Assembly: GCF_018304945.1 (NCBI RefSeq)
Contig: NZ_JAGQEE010000001.1
Location: forward strand, 1,426,001-1,490,000
Direction of reading: 5' to 3'
Source of the DNA: Collimonas humicola
Lineage (GTDB): Bacteria; Pseudomonadota; Gammaproteobacteria; Burkholderiales; Burkholderiaceae_D
Length of the DNA stretch: 64,000 bases
This document shows, one piece after another, positions 53,023-61,455 of the stretch. Below the pieces are notes generated by a model. That model made no database searches, was not told where the DNA came from, and saw only the letters and a program-made list of their open reading frames with translations. The position numbers and the translations under genes are program-made. How positions within the stretch are numbered: position 1 is the stretch's first letter; each line of letters begins with the position of its first letter.

Positions 53023-55362
53023 TTATTTTTTGCAGGAACAATCGTCTGCCGTAGTTGCCTTTACCGCAGCTTGGGCAATAACTGACCAATCATAAAAACC
53101 CTCAAAAACCACTGCTCCTGTAGCCACTGCTCCCACCGCCATGCCCGCAGCACTTCGCCCCAATTCTCGCAACGCCCTAATCCCCAGCCTTCCAGACCAA
53201 CGACTTAATTGACTAGTGATGGGATTCAGCTCATTTTTTGGCACTCCCAGACCTCTAAGTTCCCCTGGCACTTTTGGCATTGTCCCAACAGCGAGATCTC
53301 CAGTAAGGGTGCCCAATGTAGTACCCAAATCAAACCTATTTTCAGCAACATCATTTGCAAACTGATCAAAATTAAAGCATATCAATCCTGTCGGGTCTAT
53401 ATTACTGATCGGGTTGCCCATGGCATAGCTATACGTATTTGTTCCTCCGCCTAGCCCAATCGGGTCCGATTGAACATATCGCCCTTGCTGCGGATCATAG
53501 TCCCGGTTGATGTTGTAGAAGTTGTTTGTCTCTTTATCGTACAGCTGTCCCGGGAAACGTTGGTTGTAGGTGAAAGCGCCCAAACTGCTCGGGTTCTCAT
53601 CCGGCGGTTGGAGCCCAAATGGATCGGCATTATCCCAACGCCAGACCATCTGATTATCGGTCGCTTGCGTAATCACCCGTGGCGAGTTGATGTGATCTGC
53701 GTAAACGTAATAGACATTGGTCGCGGTGGTCTGGCTTGTTCCGGTTCCTGTTACGGTTTGCTTCAGTACTGCCACCGGCAAGTCCCCCAAATACACCGTC
53801 TCTTCAATTGCCTGCTGATTAGCGTCGTATTCGCCAATCAAATGACCTTGCTCGTCATACACATAACTGTTGCTACCAGTGGCGACGATGCTGATCGGGC
53901 CTTGCTTCTGTACCCGCTGATCAATGCCGTTGTGGCTGTAGGTGATGGTATTTCCTGCGTTCGTCGCACTGACCATTCTTCCACGATCGCTATAGGTATA
54001 GCTGATGGTGCCGTCGCTGGTCAGATTGCCTGCCGTGTCATAGGTGTTGCTCTTCGCCGGTGTCGGTCCAGTCGTGGCCGTCAGCTGATTGCTGTTCGCA
54101 GCAATCGTGTTGGTGTAGCTGCCACTGCCGAAAGTCGCTTGAGTTCGGTTGCCATTCTGGTCGTACTGGAAGCTCTGGTTGCTGGTACTGCTGCTGCCGG
54201 TGACACTGTTGAGCCGGTCCAGATTGTCATAGCCGTAGCTTTGATTGAAGTTGGCCGGTGCGCTGTTGCCGGTGCCCGTACCGCTGTGGCTACTCGCCGT
54301 GATCCTGCTGGCCGCATCGTAGCTGATGGTCCGGTTAGTGCCGTTGCTCAAGGCATTGCCCAGTGGATAGCTGGTGACACGGCCATCCAGATCAATGCCC
54401 CTGGCATAGGTGTTCGTGCTGGTACTGCTGCTATTGCCCCAGGTCCAGGCATTGACCAGGCCAAAGGCTTGGTAGCCGATACCGGTGAGTAAGGGGATGC
54501 TGATGCCGGTATTGGTGCCGCCGCCAGTAGTATTGGTCGGGTTCAGGGTCAGGCTGTTGATCCTGCCTGCAGCATCATAGCCGTAGTTGATCCGGTTACC
54601 ACTTGGGTAAGTCGTGCTGACTAATTTACCGGTGGTGTTGCCGCTGCTGCCATAGGCGTAGCTGATCGTGCTGCTGGTGCCGGTGCTGCTCAGTGTCTGC
54701 ACCTTAGTCAGCAAGCGGCCAAAGCCGTCATAGGCATAGGTGGTCTGACCGGAGCCGTCGATCATCCGGGTCAGGTGGCCGATAGCGTTCGGGGCACCTG
54801 TTGTTCCCCCATCGTATTCAAACTGGGTGGCAGTACCGCTGGCATAGCTGATCTGGGTAAGACGGTTGAGGGCATCGTAGCTGTAGCTGGTGGTCTTGCC
54901 GCGGGCATCGGTACGGGTCTTCAGGTTGCCGGCGGCATCATAGGTTTTACTGGTGCTGCCGGTATCGGGGCTGGTGAGCGCGTTCTGGTTACCCAGGCCA
55001 TCGACGGTATAGCTGGTTACCAGATTTCTCGGATCGGTGACGGTGCTGAGCTGGTCCTGGCCGTCATAGGTAAAACTGACGGTGGGGCTGGCGCCGCCTG
55101 CGGCCGGCACCGGTTGAACCTGCTGGATCAGGCGTCCCAGCGGATCGTAGCTTTGGGTGGTGATGTTCCCCAGGGGATCGGTGATCTTGGTCCGATTGCC
55201 CATGGCATCGTATTCATAGCTGGTAGTCGTGTTCTGGACCGCTTGCGCCAGTGCTGTCGTGCCATTCACACTGCCCAGCAGCGGGCTGTAGGCCAGCGTG
55301 AACAGGACCGCACTGGCCAGGGTCTTGATACCCGCTTGTTTCCCCATGAAACTCCCTCTCAT
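53023..55362 (-). CDS. Rhs/YD-repeat protein, C-terminal half with variable tip
   Basis: A 779-residue protein. It has its own signal peptide (MGKQAGIKTLASAVLFTLAY...), then some fifteen YD repeats (TTSYEYDAMGNRTKITDPLG, TSYSYDALNRLTQISYASG). The Rhs core signature RFPGQLYDKETNNFYNINRD with YDPQQGRYVQSDPIGLGGG and NPISNIDPTGL closes the cage. After PTGL a tip of about 115 residues, Gly/Ala-rich with a hydrophobic AAGMAVGAVATGAVVFEGF and a Cys pair at the end, would be the effector or anchor. Its start overlaps the stop of the first half (ATGA). The tip is not recognised. Confidence 0.88.
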   Translation of the reverse strand: MRGSFMGKQAGIKTLASAVLFTLAYSPLLGSVNGTTALAQAVQNTTTSYEYDAMGNRTKITDPLGNITTQSYDPLGRLIQQVQPVPAAGGASPTVSFTYDGQDQLSTVTDPRNLVTSYTVDGLGNQNALTSPDTGSTSKTYDAAGNLKTRTDARGKTTSYSYDALNRLTQISYASGTATQFEYDGGTTGAPNAIGHLTRMIDGSGQTTYAYDGFGRLLTKVQTLSSTGTSSTISYAYGSSGNTTGKLVSTTYPSGNRINYGYDAAGRINSLTLNPTNTTGGGTNTGISIPLLTGIGYQAFGLVNAWTWGNSSSTSTNTYARGIDLDGRVTSYPLGNALSNGTNRTISYDAASRITASSHSGTGTGNSAPANFNQSYGYDNLDRLNSVTGSSSTSNQSFQYDQNGNRTQATFGSGSYTNTIAANSNQLTATTGPTPAKSNTYDTAGNLTSDGTISYTYSDRGRMVSATNAGNTITYSHNGIDQRVQKQGPISIVATGSNSYVYDEQGHLIGEYDANQQAIEETVYLGDLPVAVLKQTVTGTGTSQTTATNVYYVYADHINSPRVITQATDNQMVWRWDNADPFGLQPPDENPSSLGAFTYNQRFPGQLYDKETNNFYNINRDYDPQQGRYVQSDPIGLGGGTNTYSYAMGNPISNIDPTGLICFNFDQFANDVAENRFDLGTTLGTLTGDLAVGTMPKVPGELRGLGVPKNELNPITSQLSRWSGRLGIRALRELGRSAAGMAVGAVATGAVVFEGFYDWSVIAQAAVKATTADDCSCKK

Positions 55363-57695
55363 TGCACTGCTCCCGTGATTTGTTGTATGCGATTTAAGGC
55401 ATCGACGACACGGCTGGTCTGACGCGCCAAGGCGCCGCTTGGATCTTTGACTTGCTCACTGATCCGGTTACCCATGTTGTCCAGGGTATAGGCGATGCTG
55501 TTGCCAAGGCTGTCGGCGATGTTGGTCAGGCGATGGGCGGGGTCGTAGGTGTAGCTGACCGTGGCGGTATTGGGCAGCGTGACCAGCGTCAACTGGCCGA
55601 CGCCGTCGTAGCCATACATGGTGGTTTCTATCGTACCGCCAGAGGTCACCGTCTTGCCGGTCAGCCAGCCGCGTGGGCTGTAGGTCAAGGCAGTCGTCGC
55701 GCCATTGGCATCGGTGATCAGTCCTACCCGGCCGTTGGCGTCGTAGTTCGACAGGGTCGTGACTTGACCAATGGCGTTGGTGATTGTGCTCAGGTTGCCG
55801 CTGCTGTCGTAGGTATAGGTGGTCTTGTCTGCCACATCGATCCTCGGGCCGGTGGCGGTCAAGACCTGGCCGATCGTGTTGTAGGTATAGCTCCAGGTGC
55901 GCGCTGTGCCGACCAGCGTTGGCGACAAGCCTTGGCCGCCGGTAGCATCGCTGGTGGCTTGCACCGTCTTGCTGAGCAGATTGCCGGAGGTGTCGTAGGC
56001 GTAGGTCGTCAACAGTTTCGGCTCAGCGATCTGCAATGGCAAACTGTAGGTGGCATGCCAAGCCGTTGTGATCGTTCTGGCCTGCGACGTGCCGGATGCT
56101 TCCACACGGCTGGTTTCTAGGTTGCGCGTCAGATCATAGCTGTACGTGGTGACGGTGCCATTGAAATCGGTACGCGTTGCGACATTGCCGTTGGCGTCAT
56201 ACGTGACGGCCGACGACGCTGCACCGCAACCGGCGCCGCCCGGTTGGTTTTGACCGGTACTCTTGATCGTGTTGAGCAAGGTTTGAAATGCGTAAGTGCG
56301 GACCGTCCCCAAGGGATCGGTGACGGTGCTTTGGCTGCCTGGCTGCGTGTAGCCGATACTATATTTCTCCACGCCGCCGGCATGCTCGGTCGAAATTCCT
56401 CGGCCACTGCTGTCGTAATTGAAGGTGGCAAAGCGCACATTGTTTTCGTCAACGATACCGGTCAGTGCAGTCGGCAAGTTTGCACCGGCGGTATAGGCCG
56501 GCTCGTTATAGACATAGGTGCGTGTCTTGCCGTCCTGATAGGTCACGCTGACGAGATTGTTATTGCTGTCGTAGCTATAACTGACTGTTTTGCCGCTCGG
56601 ATCCGTCATCTGGCTCACACGGCTATTGCTGTCGTAGGTGAAATTGAGCTGACGACCGAATTGGTCGGTGACACGTAACAGCAATCCTGGCTGCGGTGCG
56701 ACCGCCGCGGGCGTAGTCGCGTCGGAATAACTCAGCGTTTGCACCGAGCCGTCGCGGCTGGTAATACTCAGCAGCTTTCCGTAGGCATCATAGCTTTCTT
56801 GCGATTGGTCAGCAGCGACACGGTATTGCCAGCCGGTGGTATAGACACCGTTGTAGGTCAGGCGCGTCAAGCTATCCGTGATATCTGCATCTGGTTGATA
56901 TCTACCATTGACCAAGGTGAAGGTCAGCATTTTGCCGTCATCACGTTGGACGCCGATATTGTTCGGATATGCGGCGTCGGACCATATCATTCGTTCGTAG
57001 TTGCTGCTCCAGCGGGCACCGTAGCGACTATTGCGAATACTGTTGCTGTTATAGGTGCGCTGTAATTGCACACCACCGCCTGCAATACTCAGATAGTCGG
57101 ATTCCAGTTGTCGTTTGTTGCCGTTGCCGTGATTGATCGGATTGCCGTTCTCGATCGAGATTCTGGCTTTGCAACTGGCGGGAGGTTTACCGGTATTTTT
57201 GTCGTTCGGCGCTGTGCCGGAATTGTATTGGCAGCTGTTGGGGTTGTTGGGCTCCGGTTTGCACGAAGAATCGGGAGGCGGCGGAGCACCACAAGCACCA
57301 ATAGCGCTAACTAGATTGGGCACGCCACATGAACCTTCGGGCGACACAACAACACCAGCAGCTCTCCCATCTACATAGCACGTCATCGGACCTGGATCAC
57401 CAATGCCCCAAGGTAAAACAGCAAAAGTACCAGTCAAATTTCCTACATAGTACTTACACGCAGCAATTGCATCGGGAAATCCCCCTGACCAAGTATAACC
57501 AGCAGCATGACTCGCTTTATGTTCTAACAGAATTGCTGACGCGATTACGAGTCCAACAAAAATCCGCTTTGGTCGATTTCTCAATATAACAAGGTTCAAA
57601 TCATTCGAAGTTGAGCCATTGCTCATTTCTATATCAATCAGTTTTGCCATGGTTGACTGCATCGACACAACACTCGTACTTTTCACTTCCGTCAT
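55359..57695 (-). CDS. Rhs/YD-repeat protein, N-terminal half (DUF6531-type)
   Basis: A 778-residue protein with AAAGGG upstream of the ATG at 57695. A long N-region of about 45 residues precedes a hydrophobic export segment (IFVGLVIASAILLEHKASHA). A Cys-containing, proline-rich domain follows, then INHGNGNKRQLESDYLSIAG (DUF6531-like) and a long series of YD repeats (YSYDSNNNLVSVTYQDGKTR, YTYDSSGNLSTITNAIGQVT). It stops with VVDALNRIQQITGAVQ, in the middle of what is normally an uninterrupted repeat array; the array resumes in the next gene. GC is lower than in the flanking core genes, especially at the 5' end. Confidence 0.88.
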   Translation of the reverse strand: MTEVKSTSVVSMQSTMAKLIDIEMSNGSTSNDLNLVILRNRPKRIFVGLVIASAILLEHKASHAAGYTWSGGFPDAIAACKYYVGNLTGTFAVLPWGIGDPGPMTCYVDGRAAGVVVSPEGSCGVPNLVSAIGACGAPPPPDSSCKPEPNNPNSCQYNSGTAPNDKNTGKPPASCKARISIENGNPINHGNGNKRQLESDYLSIAGGGVQLQRTYNSNSIRNSRYGARWSSNYERMIWSDAAYPNNIGVQRDDGKMLTFTLVNGRYQPDADITDSLTRLTYNGVYTTGWQYRVAADQSQESYDAYGKLLSITSRDGSVQTLSYSDATTPAAVAPQPGLLLRVTDQFGRQLNFTYDSNSRVSQMTDPSGKTVSYSYDSNNNLVSVTYQDGKTRTYVYNEPAYTAGANLPTALTGIVDENNVRFATFNYDSSGRGISTEHAGGVEKYSIGYTQPGSQSTVTDPLGTVRTYAFQTLLNTIKSTGQNQPGGAGCGAASSAVTYDANGNVATRTDFNGTVTTYSYDLTRNLETSRVEASGTSQARTITTAWHATYSLPLQIAEPKLLTTYAYDTSGNLLSKTVQATSDATGGQGLSPTLVGTARTWSYTYNTIGQVLTATGPRIDVADKTTYTYDSSGNLSTITNAIGQVTTLSNYDANGRVGLITDANGATTALTYSPRGWLTGKTVTSGGTIETTMYGYDGVGQLTLVTLPNTATVSYTYDPAHRLTNIADSLGNSIAYTLDNMGNRISEQVKDPSGALARQTSRVVDALNRIQQITGAVQ

Positions 57696-58500
57696 TTCGA
57701 TCCCTTTTGTACGCCCGAAACTAAACTCCTGTGCCGCACTGTCATCAGTCCTTAAATGCGCAATTTCTTTTTACGCAACTAAGAAGCTATGGCAGATCCA
57801 GGAACAAGATCCTCTTTCCTTGAGCTAGCCATGTTTTCCCGGACTCAATCATGCTCACCGCACATTAAGTTACATACGGGAACGCAAATGTATTACGGGA
57901 AAGCAATTCCAGCAATCCAGAAATCCAGAAATCACTATTTATTCCACTGCACATTCGTAGACATTCAAATAACAACATTTTGCAATATATCTATTGTGTG
58001 TTGCCGATAAAAATTGCCAAATTTGAATTACGAATGGCATTCATGTCAACGCGGCAAGTAGATACCGATCATCGGCACTAGCGTTATATAGAGAACTAAG
58101 CTCGAAGGAACATTTTGTATGCTGCGGAAAGCGACTTATTTTCCGTACATAAATTCCCTATCCGGAATTTCACCAGACATAAAGTAAACCAATTTCCTTC
58201 CCAGTTTCGTGGCAGCCATCGCCAACGAAAATCAGCCCACATGTCATGCGATCACTAACCAAAAAAACAATTCGCATTTCCCATTCCAGCGCACTTTTTT
58301 GAAACCACAAGGTCATCCCGTTCAGGAAATACGCATGTATTTCGCCATTTTTCCTTCACCGCGAAAAAATAGCGATAAGTCCACCTGCAAAAACAACAGA
58401 TCCTACAACTTGAATAAAAGCCAATGCAAACAACGGTTTATGAGCGCATTTAAAAAAACGTAACAGAAGTGATATTTCTATATGTCAATACCACTTTAAT
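57696..58500. other. AT-rich intergenic DNA of the Rhs island
   Basis: About 800 bases markedly richer in A/T than the rest of the window, with no ORF having both ribosome site and recognisable product. On the minus strand at about 58375-58440 an open stretch reads FALAFIQVVGSVVFAGGLIA, a membrane-like segment, but with no start codon, so at most it is a gene remnant. This looks like acquired or decaying DNA. Confidence 0.5.
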
Positions 58501-58505
58501 ACAGG

Positions 58506-58534
58506 TTGACAACCACTTTTCGGGTCCCTAAAGT
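58506..58534 (+). promoter_or_regulatory. Candidate sigma-70 promoter of chitinase gene
   Basis: A perfect -35 box TTGACA at 58506-58511 and a -10-like TAAAGT at 58529-58534, spaced 17 bases. It would leave an untranslated leader of about 200 bases before the TTG start at 58747. Confidence 0.45.
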
Positions 58535-58746
58535 CCCTCAATAGAAGTTTCCATGTGGAAATTTATTAGCCCTGCAAGCAAGCGCATCGATCAATGGCAA
58601 CCGGCATCCAGGCATTAATCGAACATTTTGCGAACATTGTGCCCCCCCTGTTTCCCCACGATTGTTCGCTGCAGTTTTCGATCACGATTTCACACCGCGG
58701 CCGCAGGCAGGGCTGCACCAGCCGCCACTCTATCCAGGAGAAGAAA

Positions 58747-60012
58747 TTGAAACTGAAGATGATAAAAAGCTTGGCAATCTGTCTTTCATACACTGCGCTG
58801 TCGGCGCATGGCGCAGGGCTGCAGGCTTCTGCCGGCGGCAGTGCAGGCATCGCCCAGGCCGGATTGAATGCGGCGCCGGCAGCCAGCTGCCAGTACAGCG
58901 CCTGGACCGCCGGCGTCAACTATGCGATAGGCGCCATCGTCCAATATCCGGCCAACGGTTCTTTCTATAAAGAAGTGAACGCCGGCAGCAACGGCAGCGA
59001 CGGCACCGATCCGACCATCAGCACCTGGTACTGGCAGCCGACCACCTGCAGCGGTTCGCCGGCGCCGGCGCCTTCAAGCGGCCTCATCTACAGCCCTTAT
59101 TTTTACTCCGGCGACACCAGCGGCGACCAGCTCAATACGGCCGTTACCGGCAGCTCGCAACCCTTGCTCAAGGCCATGCCCGCCAGGCTGACGGCGGTGA
59201 CCTGGGCATTTGCCACCGGCAGCTGCGGCAGCGAAAACTGGAATGGCGTATCGGCGGCGGCGTTCGCCAAGGCCAACGTGGCAAGCTTTGTCAGCGCCGG
59301 CAAAAAATACATCGTCTCGACCGGCGGCGCCGGCGCCAATTTCACCTGCACTTCGGACGCCAATTTCGCCAAATTCATCAAGACCTACTACAGCGCAAAC
59401 CTGCTCGGCATCGACTTCGATATCGAGAACACCCAGACCCAGAGCGACATCAACAACCTGGTCGCGCGCGTAGCTGCGGCGCAGGCGGCCTATCCCAAGC
59501 TGCGCTACAGCTTCACGCTGGCGACCGACGGCGGCAATGAAAGCCAGAGCCTGGGGGACATGGGCGTAAAAGTGATGACGGCGATCCAGAATTACGGCTT
59601 GAAGAATTACACGATCAACCTGATGACCATGGATTTCGCCAATTCCGGACAGGAAAATTCCGCGTTGTGCACGCTTAACGGCAGCGGCAAATGCGATATG
59701 GGCAAGTCAACCATCAGCGCCGCCGAAAGCCTGCACAATCACTGGAAAGTGCCATACAGCCAGATCGAGGTCACGCCTATGATAGGCGGCAACGACAGCA
59801 TAGACGAAACCTTCACCCTGGCCGATGCCGTCACCGTTTCCAACTATGCCTTGTCGAAGAAACTGGGCGGCGTGCATTTCTGGGCTTTCGCGCGCGACCG
59901 CGACTGCGCTCCGGCGACGTCGGACAACAACTCCTCCGACACCTGCAATAACTACGGCAAGGCCGGAACCCTGGGCTACACCAACAAGTTCCTCTCGGCG
60001 CTCGGCTTCTAG
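58747..60012 (+). CDS. Secreted GH18 chitinase with CBM5/12
   Basis: About 421 residues from a TTG at 58747, chosen because AGGAG (58736-58740) lies six bases upstream; the ATG at 58759 would be 18 away. Signal peptide to about residue 22. A chitin-binding CBM5/12 spans about 48-101 (YSAWTAGVNYAIGAIVQYPA, ISTWYWQPTTC), then a short Pro/Ser linker and GH18 from about 112. The SxGG motif is STGGAG (191-196) and the catalytic block GIDFDIE (221-227) with acid Glu227. The residue before this block is Leu, where the DxxDxDxE consensus has its first Asp. It degrades chitin outside the cell and feeds the amino-sugar operon. Confidence 0.9.
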   Translation: MKLKMIKSLAICLSYTALSAHGAGLQASAGGSAGIAQAGLNAAPAASCQYSAWTAGVNYAIGAIVQYPANGSFYKEVNAGSNGSDGTDPTISTWYWQPTTCSGSPAPAPSSGLIYSPYFYSGDTSGDQLNTAVTGSSQPLLKAMPARLTAVTWAFATGSCGSENWNGVSAAAFAKANVASFVSAGKKYIVSTGGAGANFTCTSDANFAKFIKTYYSANLLGIDFDIENTQTQSDINNLVARVAAAQAAYPKLRYSFTLATDGGNESQSLGDMGVKVMTAIQNYGLKNYTINLMTMDFANSGQENSALCTLNGSGKCDMGKSTISAAESLHNHWKVPYSQIEVTPMIGGNDSIDETFTLADAVTVSNYALSKKLGGVHFWAFARDRDCAPATSDNNSSDTCNNYGKAGTLGYTNKFLSALGF

Positions 60013-60146
60013 GCAGCGCATTCATCGATAGCACCAGCGCGTCCATACCCGGCAGCAAGCCGGGAATGGCACCCCTTGTTTGCGCGCGGCTCCCCGCAAC
60101 GCTTCTCTGATACGTGAAGCACACTTTCTACTGGACTGGAACGACC

Positions 60147-61376
60147 TTGAAAACTCCCTCCGTTAAATATCTCGCCGTCAGCGCCGCCTTTTCCCTCGCC
60201 AATGCGGTAGTCCTGAGCGGCTGCAGCTGGGCCGCCGGCTTCAAGCATCCCGGCGTGCTGGTCGACCTTGCGCGCCTCAACTACATCAAGAGCCAGGTCA
60301 ATGCCGGCGCCGAGCCTTTTGCCTCGGCCTATGAAGCGGCCAAAAGCACGACGCAAGGATCGCTCAGCTACCGGGTGCAAGGACCGCCCGCCAGCCACGT
60401 GATCGAATGCGGCTCCGGATCGGTGCCGGATCACGGCTGTTCGACCGAAGACAGCGACGCCGCAGCCGCCTATACCCAGGCGCTGCTGTGGTTCATTTCG
60501 GGCAACGCCACCTACGCCAAGAATGCGATCGCCATCATGAACACCTATGCGCGCAACCTGAGCGGCGGGCATACCGGTTCCAACGCTCCCCTGCAATCGG
60601 CATGGACAGCGGAAAAATGGCCTGCAGCGGCGGAAATCATCCGCTACACCTATAGCGGCTGGGCGGCTGCCGACGTCACGGCGTTTCAAAAAATGCTGAC
60701 TACCCAGTACCTACCCTACATCAACAACAACCAGGGCGCGGGCAAGAACGGCAACTGGGAACTGAGCATGATCGACGGCATGCTCGGCATTGCCGTATTC
60801 ACCGAAGACAAGGCGCTGTTCGCTGCGGCAACCAGCTTGTGGAAGAAATGGGTGCCCGCTTATTTCTACAACCATGCGCAAGACGGCAGCGCGCCGGTGA
60901 AATTCAGCGGCAGCCCGAGCAGCTGGAACGGCCAGACCGTCTTCAACGCAGCCACCAGCGGCGTATCGCAAGAGACTTGCCGCGACACCCAGCACGTGCA
61001 GCTCGGCATGGCGGCCACCTTCAATGGCGCCGAGACCGCCTATATCCAGGGCACCGACCTGTACACGCCTATGCAGGCGCGCCTGACCACGACGCTGGAA
61101 TACCATGCACGCATGCTGCAAGGCGTGCGCAACACCTCGCAGACCGACAGCGTCCCCATCCCCGCCGGCTTCCCCGGACTATGCGACGGCAACTATATCC
61201 CTGTGCTGAAAGGCACCATGGAACGGGGCTATAACGCCTATCACAATCGTTTGGGCGTTGCATTGCCGCAGACCCTGAAGCACCTGGTCAACGACGTCAG
61301 GCCAAAAGCCAGTCCGGACGATTTGCACGACGTCATCCTGGAAACCCTGACGCATGGCGGCAGCCCCGCGAAATAA
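60147..61376 (+). CDS. Alginate-lyase-superfamily secreted lipoprotein
   Basis: About 409 residues from a TTG at 60147 (GGA six bases upstream); a GTG at 60114 is the alternative. The N-terminus ends in the lipobox LSGC, so it is likely a lipoprotein. The alpha-toroid lyase pattern includes AGFKHPGVLVDLARLNYIKS, AYTQALLWFISGNATYAKNA, NGNWELSMIDGMLGIAVF and ETCRDTQHVQLGMAATFNGA, as in the PF05426 alginate lyase group. Substrates in this group include alginate and glucuronan-type polymers, so the polysaccharide here is uncertain. It sits between a chitinase and a CBM6 protein. Confidence 0.8.
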   Translation: MKTPSVKYLAVSAAFSLANAVVLSGCSWAAGFKHPGVLVDLARLNYIKSQVNAGAEPFASAYEAAKSTTQGSLSYRVQGPPASHVIECGSGSVPDHGCSTEDSDAAAAYTQALLWFISGNATYAKNAIAIMNTYARNLSGGHTGSNAPLQSAWTAEKWPAAAEIIRYTYSGWAAADVTAFQKMLTTQYLPYINNNQGAGKNGNWELSMIDGMLGIAVFTEDKALFAAATSLWKKWVPAYFYNHAQDGSAPVKFSGSPSSWNGQTVFNAATSGVSQETCRDTQHVQLGMAATFNGAETAYIQGTDLYTPMQARLTTTLEYHARMLQGVRNTSQTDSVPIPAGFPGLCDGNYIPVLKGTMERGYNAYHNRLGVALPQTLKHLVNDVRPKASPDDLHDVILETLTHGGSPAK

Positions 61377-61455
61377 CACCCGCCGCGGCAGTTACGCATG
61401 GAGCATGCGTGTTGTAACTTCTCGCCGCGCGCCACAAAACCGACTGGAGAACATG

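Noticed and set aside
57789-58463. Short plus-strand open frames in AT-rich DNA
   Set aside because: No ribosome sites or family features; length is within chance.
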